Of a stretch of DNA of 37,548 bases, positions 24,588-34,200 are shown piece by piece. The translations under genes were made by a program, and so were the position numbers. Position 1 is the stretch's first letter. Every line of letters begins with the position of its first letter. The stretch covers positions 1 through 37,548 of the forward strand of contig JAHJNL010000047.1 in the NCBI GenBank assembly GCA_018820855.1. Reading direction: 5' to 3'. The notes below the pieces were generated by a model that was not told the DNA's origin, did not search any database, and was given only the letters and a program-made list of their open reading frames with translations. This DNA comes from Pseudomonadota bacterium. GTDB taxonomy: Bacteria > Desulfobacterota > Desulfobulbia > Desulfobulbales > Desulfocapsaceae.

Positions 24588-25898
24588 ATGGAAACACAGT
24601 TAGAATTGGCACGAAAGGGCACTGTTACTGCGGAAATGGCAGAGGTGGCCAGACAGGAAGGACTGGGGGCCCAGTGGATTTGTGACCGGGTGGCTGAGGG
24701 CAGGATTGTCATCCCAGTGAACCCTAACCGAAAAGAGCAGAAGATAGTAGGTATTGGATACGGCCTGCGTACCAAGGTCAATGCCTCCATTGGTACTTCC
24801 TCAGATATCAAAGATCTTGAGCTTGAAGTGCAGAAGGCGCAGACAGCAGAAGAGGAAAAAGCAGATACACTGATGGAACTCTCCACCGGAGGCAATCTGG
24901 ATGAAGTACGCAGGAAGATTCTTGACTGCTGTTCGCTGCCGGTGGGAAATGTACCATTGTATCAGGCATTTTCCGAGGCAGGCAGGAAGTACCATAATCC
25001 CAATAAGCTCGATAGTGAATACCTCTTTGAACTTATCGAACGGCAGCTCAGTGATGGGATTTCTTTCATGGCCATTCACTGCGGAATTAATCGTTTTTCC
25101 ATAGAACGATTGCGGAAACAGGGATATCGCTACGGAGGATTAGTGTCAAAGGGCGGCACTTTTATGGTATCCTGGATGGAATATAATAATTGTGAAAATC
25201 CGCTTTATGAGCAATTTGACCGAGTATGTGCCTTGATGAAGAAATACGATGCGGTCCTCTCACTTGGCAACGGAATACGTGCCGGGGCAATTCATGACAG
25301 TCATGATCGCGCTCAGATGGCAGAGATGGTGATCAACTGTGAACTGGCGGAACTGGGTCGTGACATGGGTTGCCAGATGATGGTGGAGGGTCCGGGGCAT
25401 GTTCCCTTGGATGAGATCGAGGGCAATATCATGCTGGAAAAACGGATGAGCGGCGGGGCACCCTACTATGTGCTAGGACCCCTGCCTGCAGATTCAGGGG
25501 CAGGCTACGATCACATAACTTCTGCAATCGGAGCTGCCAGTGCTGCACGCTACGGAGCAGATCTTATCTGTTACATTACGCCTGCTGAACACCTGGCCCT
25601 GCCAAACGTTGATGATGTGCGAGAAGGAGTTCGGGCAACGCGTCTGGCCGCACGCATTGGTGACATTGCCAAGTATCCAGAGCGCAGGGAACTTGAAAAG
25701 AAAGTGGCGATCAGCCGCCGAGATACAAACTGGGAAGAACATTTCAAGCTCCTCATGTTCCCGGAAAAGGCAGAAGCTGTGCGCCGATCAAGAGCGCCTG
25801 AAGACCAAAAAACCTGTACTATGTGTGGGGATTTTTGTGCTATGGAGCGAGGGAAATCACTCTTTGCCGAGGATATAAGGGGAGATAAAATTGGCTAG
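24588..25898 (+). CDS. bzaF: ThiC-like radical SAM enzyme, probable 5-hydroxybenzimidazole synthase (BzaF)
   Basis: This 436-residue protein is a ThiC-family non-canonical radical SAM enzyme: GTSSDIKDLELEV, SLGNGIRAGAIHDSHDRAQ, MMVEGPGHVPLDEI and LGPLPADSGAGYDH are family blocks. The C-terminal cluster motif is C410-x2-C413-x3-C417, one residue shorter than the CX2CX4C described for ThiC of E. coli type. ThiC makes HMP-P for thiamin; its paralogue BzaF makes 5-hydroxybenzimidazole from the same substrate (aminoimidazole ribotide) for the lower ligand of cobamides under anaerobic conditions. Control by a cobalamin riboswitch, not a TPP riboswitch, favours BzaF. Thiamin synthesis (thiC) cannot be excluded from sequence alone. 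The start ATG has AAGGAGAAGG upstream. Confidence 0.8.
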   Translation: METQLELARKGTVTAEMAEVARQEGLGAQWICDRVAEGRIVIPVNPNRKEQKIVGIGYGLRTKVNASIGTSSDIKDLELEVQKAQTAEEEKADTLMELSTGGNLDEVRRKILDCCSLPVGNVPLYQAFSEAGRKYHNPNKLDSEYLFELIERQLSDGISFMAIHCGINRFSIERLRKQGYRYGGLVSKGGTFMVSWMEYNNCENPLYEQFDRVCALMKKYDAVLSLGNGIRAGAIHDSHDRAQMAEMVINCELAELGRDMGCQMMVEGPGHVPLDEIEGNIMLEKRMSGGAPYYVLGPLPADSGAGYDHITSAIGAASAARYGADLICYITPAEHLALPNVDDVREGVRATRLAARIGDIAKYPERRELEKKVAISRRDTNWEEHFKLLMFPEKAEAVRRSRAPEDQKTCTMCGDFCAMERGKSLFAEDIRGDKIG

Positions 25899-25923
25899 AT
25901 TTTTCCTGCGTGACAGTTTATGA

Positions 25924-25966
25924 CAAAAAGGGACCAGAGCGGCAGATTTTCATCTGTCGCTCTGGT
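25924..25966 (-). terminator. Terminator of the chemoreceptor gene
   Basis: 15-bp arms (25933-25947 and 25952-25966, one G.U) close a TTTC loop. On the minus strand the stem is followed by CCCTTTTTG, a T run expected for Rho-independent termination. It lies 11 bases after the chemoreceptor stop and may also end the convergent bzaF transcript. Confidence 0.8.
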
Positions 25967-25976
25967 GTAGTTCCTG

Positions 25977-28900
25977 CTACAGTTTGAATCCACTTACCAT
26001 ATTTCTCAGTTTTTCCGCAATGCTGGAGAGTTCTGCAGCGCTGCTTTGGACCTCACCGCTTGAGGTTGCCATCTCGCTGGAGGATTGACTGACCATGCTG
26101 ATATCCTGGGCAATCTGAGCTGATACCGCGGAACTCTGGGCCACGTTCTCATTTACTTCGGCTAGGCCCTGAGCTGCCTGGGCAACGTTATTCGCTATCT
26201 CGTCGGTAGCGGCAGTCTGTTCATTTACTGCACTGGTGATAGTGTTGACAGTATCATTGACGTTATTGATGACATCCGTAATCCGTTTGATCTGTGCTAC
26301 CGTGGCTTCGGTTGAACTCTGAATACCCTCTATCCGGGATTTGATCTGACCGGTTGCCTCTGCGGTCTGTTTAGCCAGTTCCTTGATCTCGTTAGCTACC
26401 ACAGCAAAACCCTTACCTGCCTCTCCGGCACGGGCGGCCTCGATGGTAGCGTTAAGGGCGAGCAGGTTGGTCTGACCGGAGATATCGGTGATCACCTCGG
26501 TTACCTTACTGATTTCGCTGGCTGCAAGACCAAGTTCCTGGACCTTGATTGTGGCACTTTTCGCCTCTTCAACTGCTTCAGCGGTCACCTTACTTGCCTG
26601 TATTGTATTGTTGTTGACATCGGCAATGGTGGCGGTCATTTCTTCTGCAGCTGAAGCCACAATATTCATATTAGTGGTTGTCTGTTCAGTGGCTGCGGCA
26701 ACGGAGTCCATATTAACACTCATCTCTTCGGCCGCAGTGGCCACAGAGTTTGACTGATCGGAGACGTTAGCGGCGCTACCGGACATTTGTTCGGCAATGG
26801 CTGACAGCTCAGTGGTAGCTGATGATATGGTTACCACTCCCTGCACTACCTCTTTGAACATCTGCTGCAGTTTGAAAATAAAGCCGTTGAAATTTGTTGA
26901 GAGCTCCTGCAGCTCATCGTAGTTGGACTGTTTGTAAACTTTGCAGTTTTCGCAGTTGCTGACCTTGCCGCTTGTTACATCGATGCAGTCAGGATTCTCT
27001 GCCATGGTGCCGCTTATTTCCCAGCACATCCCTTTTTTACCGTAACTCTTACATGATGGTGTATTGCACTTTTTTACCTTGGAGCAGACCGGACAATCCA
27101 CCTTCAGACGCTGGGTCAGATCGCTTTCCCCCTGGGCAAGCTCTCGCAGATTAGCAACCACCACTTTGATCGGGGCCATAATAAGTCGCAGCATGAAGAA
27201 TGCAACGGGGATAATAATAAGACTGCTGACAAGGGTAATCAGATTCATCAGCTTGTGCATAGCCATTACCGGGGCCAGCGCTTCATGTTTGTCGATTTTA
27301 GCAATCAGGCCCCAGGTTAGATCACCGACCTTGACAGGGCTGTAAGCCGCCAATATCGCGTCACCGTTATAATCATTGGCAAACTTACTGCCTGAGTTGC
27401 CTGCCAAGGCCTCATTGCTGACATCGGTATTATCTTTTCCTTTCTCTGGATTGGCAAATGAGCCTTTGACGGTGTGGGATGCGTCTTCCATAGAGTCAGA
27501 CCGCATTAAATTGTCAGGACCAACCAGATAACTTTCACCGGTTTCTCCCATGCCCTCACGCTGCTGCATGATGGAGTTTATGGCATCTGAGGATAGCTGC
27601 AAGGCAACCACCATCTCAACGTTACCCTCATGAATAAGGGGTTGAGCGATAAAAGCGGCGGGATCATTGTTGCTGGGGGCATAGGGCGCAAAGTCGGCAA
27701 TTCCGTAAGACTTGCTTTTTATGACTTCGCGAAAGAGCTTACCCATGTTGGAGTCGGAGTATTTACCGTTTTGGAAATTTGTCTGGTAGTCTGCTTTTTT
27801 TGTTGTTGTATAAAAGCAGTAGCCGTCAGGTTCCATCAGGAAGAGGTCGGCGTAACCATAGGCCTCGATGTACTTTGCATAGTATTCATTTCCTTCATTA
27901 TCAATAGGGCTGAATGCCTCGGCAATATCAATCTCGGCAAGAATTGCCCAGGTAAGATCAAGAATCTTAAAGGGAGCCGCCACGACAAGGACTGGATTAT
28001 CATTATAACCAATTGTTATATCTGCTTTATCTTCACCGGCAAGTGCCCATCTGACGGCCTCGGTGTCCACTTTACCCTTGGCCGGATTAGCAAAAGAACT
28101 TTTCACGCTGCGGTTAACAGAATCGAGGTAGGAGTCTGAGCGCATCAGTTTGTCAGGTCCGACCAGATAGGTCTCGCCAGTTTTGCCAAGCCCCGCCCTG
28201 ATTTCCATGATATTATTGATCTTATCGCTGGAGAGCCGCACGACCATAACCCCCCGCAAGGTCTCTCCTGTGTACATCGGAACGCCCACAAAAGCAGTAG
28301 GGACATTATTATTTGGTGCATAGGGCTCAAAATCAACGATTGAAACGTCCCTGCTGTGAACTGTTTTTCCCCATATTTTACCCAGGCCTGTGTCCTTATA
28401 AGGACCGGTGCGTATATTTGTTCCGAGGTCTACCTCTTTGGCTGCGCTGTACATCACATGTCCGTGAGTTGCACAGATCATTAAGATATCAGAATAGTCG
28501 GCATCTTTCTGGAACTGAGTGACGTTATGACCAAACTCCTGCCAGAGTTGCTTGTATTCAGGGGTTGTAACGTCATATGGCCCATCAGCTGTGACAAATG
28601 TATCTTTATGGTATTTGACAAGATTGTCATAAAGATTCACTGCATCCAGGCTGCGTGCGAACATCTCCATGTCGAGTAATGCTTTTTCAAAGTAATCCTT
28701 GAGCATTAACGTTTTCAGGTCATGTTGTGCCTCAAGCTTTCGAAAGGCCTCTGCTTGCAGAGTATTGACGGTTTCCATCAGGACGTTCAGATCGTTTTTG
28801 CGCTGATCGAAAAAGCCCTCGATCTGCTTTTTTTTGATCTCACGAACACTGGTCAACTGGTGAAAACTCAATTTGGTCAAGGAAGTGTTGGTGCTTTTGG

Positions 28901-29000
28901 AGCAGATGTATCCGCTGATAATCAGTGGCACGATGCCGATTACCAAAAAAGTAGTGATCAGTTTGACTCCGATCCTTTTGAAAAATTGAATAAATTTCAT
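25977..29000 (-). CDS. Methyl-accepting chemotaxis protein with duplicated sensor and cysteine-rich insert
   Basis: The 1007-residue receptor has membrane segments at 14-32 and about 586-605. The periplasmic region is very large and contains two similar halves (about 169-363 and 383-575), each with D(F)xPYAPxNNxP, [16 protein letters not shown] and [16 protein letters not shown] followed by MRSDS; these are Cache-type sensors. A HAMP-like linker follows, then an insert with eight cysteines (636, 639, 645, 650, 659, 672, 683, 686) including CW at 659-660. The signalling hairpin tip is [19 protein letters not shown]. No CheR-binding pentapeptide is present at the C-terminus. It follows a small gene by 42 bases and probably shares its sigma-54 promoter. 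The ligand is unknown. Confidence 0.92.
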   Translation of the reverse strand: MKFIQFFKRIGVKLITTFLVIGIVPLIISGYICSKSTNTSLTKLSFHQLTSVREIKKKQIEGFFDQRKNDLNVLMETVNTLQAEAFRKLEAQHDLKTLMLKDYFEKALLDMEMFARSLDAVNLYDNLVKYHKDTFVTADGPYDVTTPEYKQLWQEFGHNVTQFQKDADYSDILMICATHGHVMYSAAKEVDLGTNIRTGPYKDTGLGKIWGKTVHSRDVSIVDFEPYAPNNNVPTAFVGVPMYTGETLRGVMVVRLSSDKINNIMEIRAGLGKTGETYLVGPDKLMRSDSYLDSVNRSVKSSFANPAKGKVDTEAVRWALAGEDKADITIGYNDNPVLVVAAPFKILDLTWAILAEIDIAEAFSPIDNEGNEYYAKYIEAYGYADLFLMEPDGYCFYTTTKKADYQTNFQNGKYSDSNMGKLFREVIKSKSYGIADFAPYAPSNNDPAAFIAQPLIHEGNVEMVVALQLSSDAINSIMQQREGMGETGESYLVGPDNLMRSDSMEDASHTVKGSFANPEKGKDNTDVSNEALAGNSGSKFANDYNGDAILAAYSPVKVGDLTWGLIAKIDKHEALAPVMAMHKLMNLITLVSSLIIIPVAFFMLRLIMAPIKVVVANLRELAQGESDLTQRLKVDCPVCSKVKKCNTPSCKSYGKKGMCWEISGTMAENPDCIDVTSGKVSNCENCKVYKQSNYDELQELSTNFNGFIFKLQQMFKEVVQGVVTISSATTELSAIAEQMSGSAANVSDQSNSVATAAEEMSVNMDSVAAATEQTTTNMNIVASAAEEMTATIADVNNNTIQASKVTAEAVEEAKSATIKVQELGLAASEISKVTEVITDISGQTNLLALNATIEAARAGEAGKGFAVVANEIKELAKQTAEATGQIKSRIEGIQSSTEATVAQIKRITDVINNVNDTVNTITSAVNEQTAATDEIANNVAQAAQGLAEVNENVAQSSAVSAQIAQDISMVSQSSSEMATSSGEVQSSAAELSSIAEKLRNMVSGFKL

Positions 29001-29041
29001 GACTCCTCCTTATTGTTCATTCTATGACTACCAGCGGTTTT

Positions 29042-29422
29042 TCATGGTTGAACAAGCGAACGACTTCGTATTCTGGTGATTACTTTTTCAAGATCTGCAA
29101 TGTCGTGATCTATAAAGGTGATGAAACGCGGTTTGAGCATGTGGCTAACTGCAACGACTTCAGTATCCAGATTTGGCAGAACCAGAATGACCCGAAATTG
29201 GTCAAACTTATCGTGTATTGCGAGCAGATTTTTAAATTCCTTATCCGTTGCTGCAAAGAGAATCATCACATCACCACTGCGCAGTTTCAGGCTATGATGG
29301 CTGTTAAGCTGAGATCCTTCCGGAATAACTGCTATGGATGACAGGCTGTTCCTGGCAAAAAGTTGTCTTCTGAATTGATCTGCTGCCGCAGATTCAGTAT
29401 CTGCATAAAAAAAAACATTCAT
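29042..29422 (-). CDS. Small receiver-like protein of unknown function
   Basis: The 126-residue cytoplasmic protein starts at ATG 29422 with a strong CAGGAG 11 bases upstream. The alternation MNVFFYAD, DVMILFAAT, VILVLPN, PRFITFID looks like the strand pattern of a receiver or Rossmann-like fold, but there is no DD pair or clear phosphoacceptor, so it would be a pseudo-receiver. That is a fold-level guess. It has no cysteine and no membrane segment. The gene lies between a sigma-54 promoter and the chemoreceptor gene and is the first gene of that transcript, so a role in the same signalling pathway is likely. Confidence 0.65.
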   Translation of the reverse strand: MNVFFYADTESAAADQFRRQLFARNSLSSIAVIPEGSQLNSHHSLKLRSGDVMILFAATDKEFKNLLAIHDKFDQFRVILVLPNLDTEVVAVSHMLKPRFITFIDHDIADLEKVITRIRSRSLVQP

Positions 29423-29473
29423 GACAGGAGTCTCCTGAGATCTTTTAAAAGAACGGTTTGTTTACTGTCACAA

Positions 29474-29489
29474 AGCAAACAGTATGCCA
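29474..29489 (-). promoter_or_regulatory. Sigma-54 promoter for the receiver-like gene and chemoreceptor
   Basis: On the minus strand the sequence reads TGGCATACTGTTTGCT. This fits TGGCAC-N5-TTGCW with one mismatch, with correct spacing of the -24 GG and -12 GC. Transcription would start near 29463, 40 bases before the ATG at 29422. The gene upstream on the same strand encodes an NtrC-type activator, which such a promoter needs. Confidence 0.8.
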
Positions 29490-29509
29490 ACCTGGCTGAA
29501 AAGAAAAGT

Positions 29510-29542
29510 GTTAACATTCTAACGTAAAATCAAAATGTTAAC
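29510..29542. promoter_or_regulatory. Palindrome, candidate activator-binding site
   Basis: GTTAACATT (29510-29518) and AATGTTAAC (29534-29542) are perfect inverted halves. They lie 20-70 bases upstream of the sigma-54 -24 element, close for an NtrC-family enhancer but possible. It is the only strong palindrome between the promoter and the end of the activator gene apart from 29589-29617. Confidence 0.5.
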
Positions 29543-29588
29543 TGGACTTGTGAGGTGAGAGGATTTGTGTTGGGAGGATGGTTCTGTT

Positions 29589-29617
29589 TACAAGATTAGA
29601 CAGCGTCTAGTCTTGTA
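29589..29617. repeat. Inverted repeat downstream of the NtrC-type gene
   Basis: TACAAGATTAGAC (29589-29601) pairs with GTCTAGTCTTGTA (29605-29617), 13-bp arms with one T.G pair and a 3-base loop. It follows the stop of the NtrC-type regulator by 26 bases on the minus strand, so it may be that gene's terminator, though the T run is missing. It also lies about 100 bases upstream of the sigma-54 promoter, a typical enhancer distance, so it could be a second activator site. Confidence 0.5.
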
Positions 29618-29642
29618 GACAGGAGGTGAAGAGCATGTGCTG

Positions 29643-31043
29643 TTAATCAGTCGGGGGGGATAATTGAGAAGAGGGAGAATCGTGCTTGTCGAGTAACTGA
29701 TAGATACGGGCCCTGGATAGACCTGATATTTGGCAGGCTTTTTGGATATTATGACCGCTGAGCTGCATCAGGTTTTCCCAATAGTGGAGTTCAGTCTGAT
29801 TTTTATATTCTTTCCATGATGGGAGGGAACAACCAAACAGCTTATTGTTCTTTCCTCCTTGCTGTATGGTTGCCCGGGCAAGGCTGACACGCAGTTGTTG
29901 AGGAAGATGGACACTGAACAGGGTCGGGATACCGATGGTTTCGGCAAAGATCTGTTCCACGGTCTGGTATAACTCTCTGACATTGCCTGGCCAGTCGTGG
30001 TTCATCAGGGCCTCAATAAGATCAGGACCAATCCCTTTGGTTTGCTGGTCATATCGTTCACACAGTTTGCCGAGAAAATAGGTGACCAGTTCCCGGATAT
30101 CTTCCAGTCTCTCTCTAAGTGGCGGCAGTCTGATGGTCATGGCCTGGAGTCGGAACAGTAAGTCGCTGCGAAAGGTACCGTCTGCAACCATTTGTTTCAG
30201 GTTACGATTAGTCGCGGCGACCAAACGAAAGTTGGAATTGATCTCATTGGCACCGCCAACGGGACGGAACTTTCGTTCCTGTAATACCCTTAAGAAAGTT
30301 TTTTGTATTGCCGGCGGCAGTTCGCCAACCTCGTCAAGAAACAGGGTACCCTTATGGGCGTGTTGAATCAGCCCTTCCTGTGTTCTGTCTGCTCCGGTGA
30401 ATGCTCCTTTGACGTGGCCAAACAATGTACTTTCAATCAGGGTGTCCGGCAGTGACGCACAGTCTACCACCACAAACCGATTAGAGGATCTGTCACTGTT
30501 TTCATGCAGAGCCTGGGCGAAAAGCTCCTTGCCTGTGCCGGTATCGCCAGTTAACAGGATACTCACGTCACTGGCAGCAGCACTGGCGAGTTGGTCCAGA
30601 CAACTGCACAAGGTACTGGAATTGCCAATGATGGCTTGTCGTTTCAGGGCCACCGGTATAGATTTGAAGCGCTGTTTTTCTTCGCGGAATTGCAGAGCCC
30701 TGGTTAAATGCAGGGGCAGGTCACGGATGACATGCGGCTTTTCGATATAACTCCATGCACCGCCAACAATGGCTTTTTCCGCACCATCAGCCGCACCGTG
30801 TCCGGTGATAATGATGACCTCCGGGTGTAATGGAGCCCCAATGAAGTCCGGGATAAATTCAAGTCCGTTGCCATCCGGCATCTGTACGTCGAGCAGGATT
30901 ACGTCCCAGCCACCTTCACTTGCCAGAGAGAGCCCCTGCCGTAGGGTATTGGCTGAGTCGGTTTCGTATCCCTTGCGCTGTAACTGCTCAATCAGCATGG
31001 TGCAGAGAACTCTATCATCGTCAACAATAAGGATTCGTGCCAT
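29643..31043 (-). CDS. NtrC-family sigma-54-dependent response regulator
   Basis: The 466-residue protein starts at ATG 31043 (AAGGGGA upstream); a longer frame to 31109 adds residues without similarity. The receiver domain (1-120) has phosphoacceptor Asp52 in VILLDVQMPDGNG. The AAA+ domain has Walker A LLTGDTGTGKELFAQ, the sigma-54 contact loop GAFTGA and Walker B GTLFLDEVGELPP. The C-terminus is a Fis-type HTH, HNIQKACQISGLSRARIYQLL. It should activate sigma-54 RNA polymerase when phosphorylated. The kinase gene lies upstream on the same strand, and a sigma-54 promoter lies just downstream, before the receiver-like and chemoreceptor genes. That is the most obvious target. Confidence 0.93.
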   Translation of the reverse strand: MARILIVDDDRVLCTMLIEQLQRKGYETDSANTLRQGLSLASEGGWDVILLDVQMPDGNGLEFIPDFIGAPLHPEVIIITGHGAADGAEKAIVGGAWSYIEKPHVIRDLPLHLTRALQFREEKQRFKSIPVALKRQAIIGNSSTLCSCLDQLASAAASDVSILLTGDTGTGKELFAQALHENSDRSSNRFVVVDCASLPDTLIESTLFGHVKGAFTGADRTQEGLIQHAHKGTLFLDEVGELPPAIQKTFLRVLQERKFRPVGGANEINSNFRLVAATNRNLKQMVADGTFRSDLLFRLQAMTIRLPPLRERLEDIRELVTYFLGKLCERYDQQTKGIGPDLIEALMNHDWPGNVRELYQTVEQIFAETIGIPTLFSVHLPQQLRVSLARATIQQGGKNNKLFGCSLPSWKEYKNQTELHYWENLMQLSGHNIQKACQISGLSRARIYQLLDKHDSPSSQLSPPTD

Positions 31044-31298
31044 TACCGGATCCCCTTTTATAGTTATAGCAATGGACACCTGTTGAGGTGGGATGATGTT
31101 GCCGGTCAACCTTGCTCAGAAATATTTTGTGTGTGTTCATAGGCTTTGCTGATAGATAGTGTTTGTACCATTTGTTTATAAATAGAGTCAGAGATCCAGT
31201 TAATATAAAATATCATTGTTAGGGGCATATTACAATTTGGTTAGGATTATATTTTTCTGCAGGTCGAATAGTCACATGTCAGGTAGTTGTATTTACGG

Positions 31299-34200
31299 TT
31301 AGGATTGAGGGTGTGAATTTGTCCCTGTGGATGTTATTGAGTGTTCGCTGGAATCAAGTACCGTCCGAATAGTTTTTGCCAGTGTTGTCTGTTTGATCGG
31401 CTTATTGAGAAACGCTCGTATGCCATATTCACGGGTCTTCTCTTCATCAATTAGTTCTGAATATCCTGTGCAGAGAATGATTGGCATGTCAGAACGCTGG
31501 GCCAGAATATGTTCTGTCAGTTCTTTGCCGTCCATATCCGGCATGGTCATGTCGGTCAGCATCAGATCGTATTGGAGCGGGTCCTCTCGAAAAGATGCCA
31601 GCGCTTCAATGCTGCTGGAAAAAGTGGAAACCTGATAGCCCAGACTGGTAAGCACCCTTTGGCGTATGATAAGCATATGTTGCTCATCATCGACAACCAG
31701 AATGTGCTCATTCCCTCGGGGCATTGTCTCGTCTTTTAGTGGCAATACAGACTCGTTTTCCTTTGTCACTGGTAAGAAGACAGTAAAGGTGGTTCCCCTC
31801 TGCAGCTCACTGTCCACTGTGATATGGCCATGGTGACTCTTGACAATACCGTGGACAACCGCCAGCCCTAAGCCAGTTCCTTCACCTACGCTTTTGGTGG
31901 TGAAGAAAGGATCAAAAATCCGTATCAGATTGTCTTTTGCAATACCACTACCTGTATCGCTTATTGTAAGTTTGACATGTGTGTCAGGGCTCAGGTTGGC
32001 GGGCATGACCTGCTCGCTGTCAGCAAAATTCTCTTTGGCTAACGTAATGGTGAGGGTTCCGCCTTTGCTAAGCATGGACTGTTTTGCATTAGTACAAAGA
32101 TTCATCAGAATTTGATGGATCTGGGCCGGATCAGCAAAAACCGACGGGCAGTCTGGCTCGATTTCCGCTTTAAGGACAATGGAAGACGGCAGTGTTGCCC
32201 GCAGCATTTTAACCGCCTCCCTGATCAGAAACTCTAACTGGACCGGAACAAAGCCCTCTTTTTGGCGGCGGCTGAAAAGGAGAATTTGTTGAACAAGACT
32301 GGCAGCCCGGTCCCCGGATTGAATCACTTTTTCAAGATCCAGATAGGGCTGGCTCTCAGCGGGGAGACCATCCATAGCCATCCTGGTGTAACCGAGGATG
32401 GCTCCGAGAATGTTGTTGAAATCGTGGGCAATACCGCCTGCGAGGGTACCAATCGCTTCCATTTTAACGGCCTGACGAAGTTGTTGCTCCAACTCGAGTT
32501 CTCTGGAGATGTCGTGCTTGACCGCCACAAAGTTTATGATGCGTCCTGTATCATCCTTGACAGGCGTTATGGTCGTTTCCTCGGTAAAAAAATCTCCGCT
32601 TTTCTTTTTGTTGACAAATCTGCCGTGCCAGACCTTGCCACTACTGATAGTGAGCCAAAGGTCCTGATAGAATGCCGGAGAATGTTCGCCGCTCTTCAGG
32701 AGTTTTGAACTCTGTCCCACTGCCTCTTGTCTGGTATAACCAGTCAGTTTTTCAAAGGCCGGGTTGACATACTGGATTGTTCCGTTTTCATCGGTTATCA
32801 TGATCACATCCACTGCCTGATCGATGGCAGTGGCCAGTCTCCTGTTGCTCTCTTCTGCCAGGACCCTTTCCGTTATATCCTGTACTGTTCCCAGTGAATT
32901 GACCGGTTCACCATTGTTATTGTATGTTGCGATCCAGCGTTCCTGGACAAATTTGATCGTCCCGTCAGCCAGTAACAGCCGGTGGGTGATTTCATCATCT
33001 GTTGTTTTATTCGTTATGGCTGCAGTGAAGGCTTGCTTGACGAATTCACGGTCGTCTGGGTGAACCTGCTGGAGTAATGCTTGAACACTTGGTTTGAACT
33101 GTTTGGCATCTTGTGAAAAAATTCGATATACTTCATCGGACCATGATAGGGCACCGGTGGCAAAATGATGTTCCCAGTGTCCGATCTTGGCCATTTTTTC
33201 GGCCTCTTTCAGGCTGGCCTCACTTTTCACCAGTTCAACAACTGTCTCGAAACGAAGATTTTCACTGTATTGGGCATGGAGCCTGGCATTAAGAATAGGA
33301 GCAAGGTAAGAGCAGATGGATTCCAGCAGGGTGGTATCGGCATCTGTGTAATCTTCATCCTTGTTGGCAATGCAGATAATACCGATTACTTCTTCCTGGT
33401 AGCGGATGGGCACGGCCAGTCCATTCTGCAAAGCTATGTGGCCGACAGGAACGGTTAAGGCGCTGTTTTTCATCATTGTTTTACCGTCTTTGAGCGTCTG
33501 TCCCCAGAGACTATCCCAGTTTTCAGGCGGAAAAATGATATTTAGGTCCTGCATATTATACAGTTTCCGGTACTCACCGGACAAAGTCGGGCAGATCAGT
33601 TTCCCCTGCTCATTGAGATAACAGAAAAAACCGAAACTGCTTCGCAGAGCCTTCAGGATAATCTGCAGGACCCTCTGATACACAGTGTCATCACCTGTTG
33701 TCAGAAACTGTGTGATAATCCGATTCTGCAGGGTGAGTTCTCCCTTGGATTGTTCCAGTTTTTCCTGGAGCTGTTTTTTCTCAGTGACGTCGTCGTAGAC
33801 TGCTACTACTTCGCCGGAATCCAGACGAAATAGATAGTTTTCTCGACAGCTTTCCAGATACTTATCCCGGTAACGGGAAATCGGTAAATACTCAGGTTTG
33901 CCGGTGGAGTGTACCCGTTGCATGACATTAAGCAGGTTGGACTCTCTGATTCCCGGAAAAATTTCCGTTACCCTGTGCCCTATCAGTTTCCGCCGATTTA
34001 CCTGGTCGATTTGTTCACCACTGCAGTTGATGTCGATAAAAACAAAATCTCGCCCATGGTCAACGGGGCGATACACGGCCCCTCCTTTATGCATATTGTC
34101 AAAGAGCGAATGATAGCGTATTTCATTTTGACTGAGCAGTTGAATGTTGCGATAAAGATGGGCACTGAGCCGATATACAAGGAAAAAAATAAGGGCAGCT

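Noticed and set aside
24302-24895. 197-codon minus-strand ORF over the riboswitch and the start of bzaF
   Set aside because: It is antisense to a clear cobalamin riboswitch and to a well-conserved gene; the frame is a shadow.
24588-25898. Naming the ThiC-like gene thiC
   Set aside because: The cobalamin riboswitch and absence of other thiamin genes in the window favour bzaF, although thiC is not excluded.
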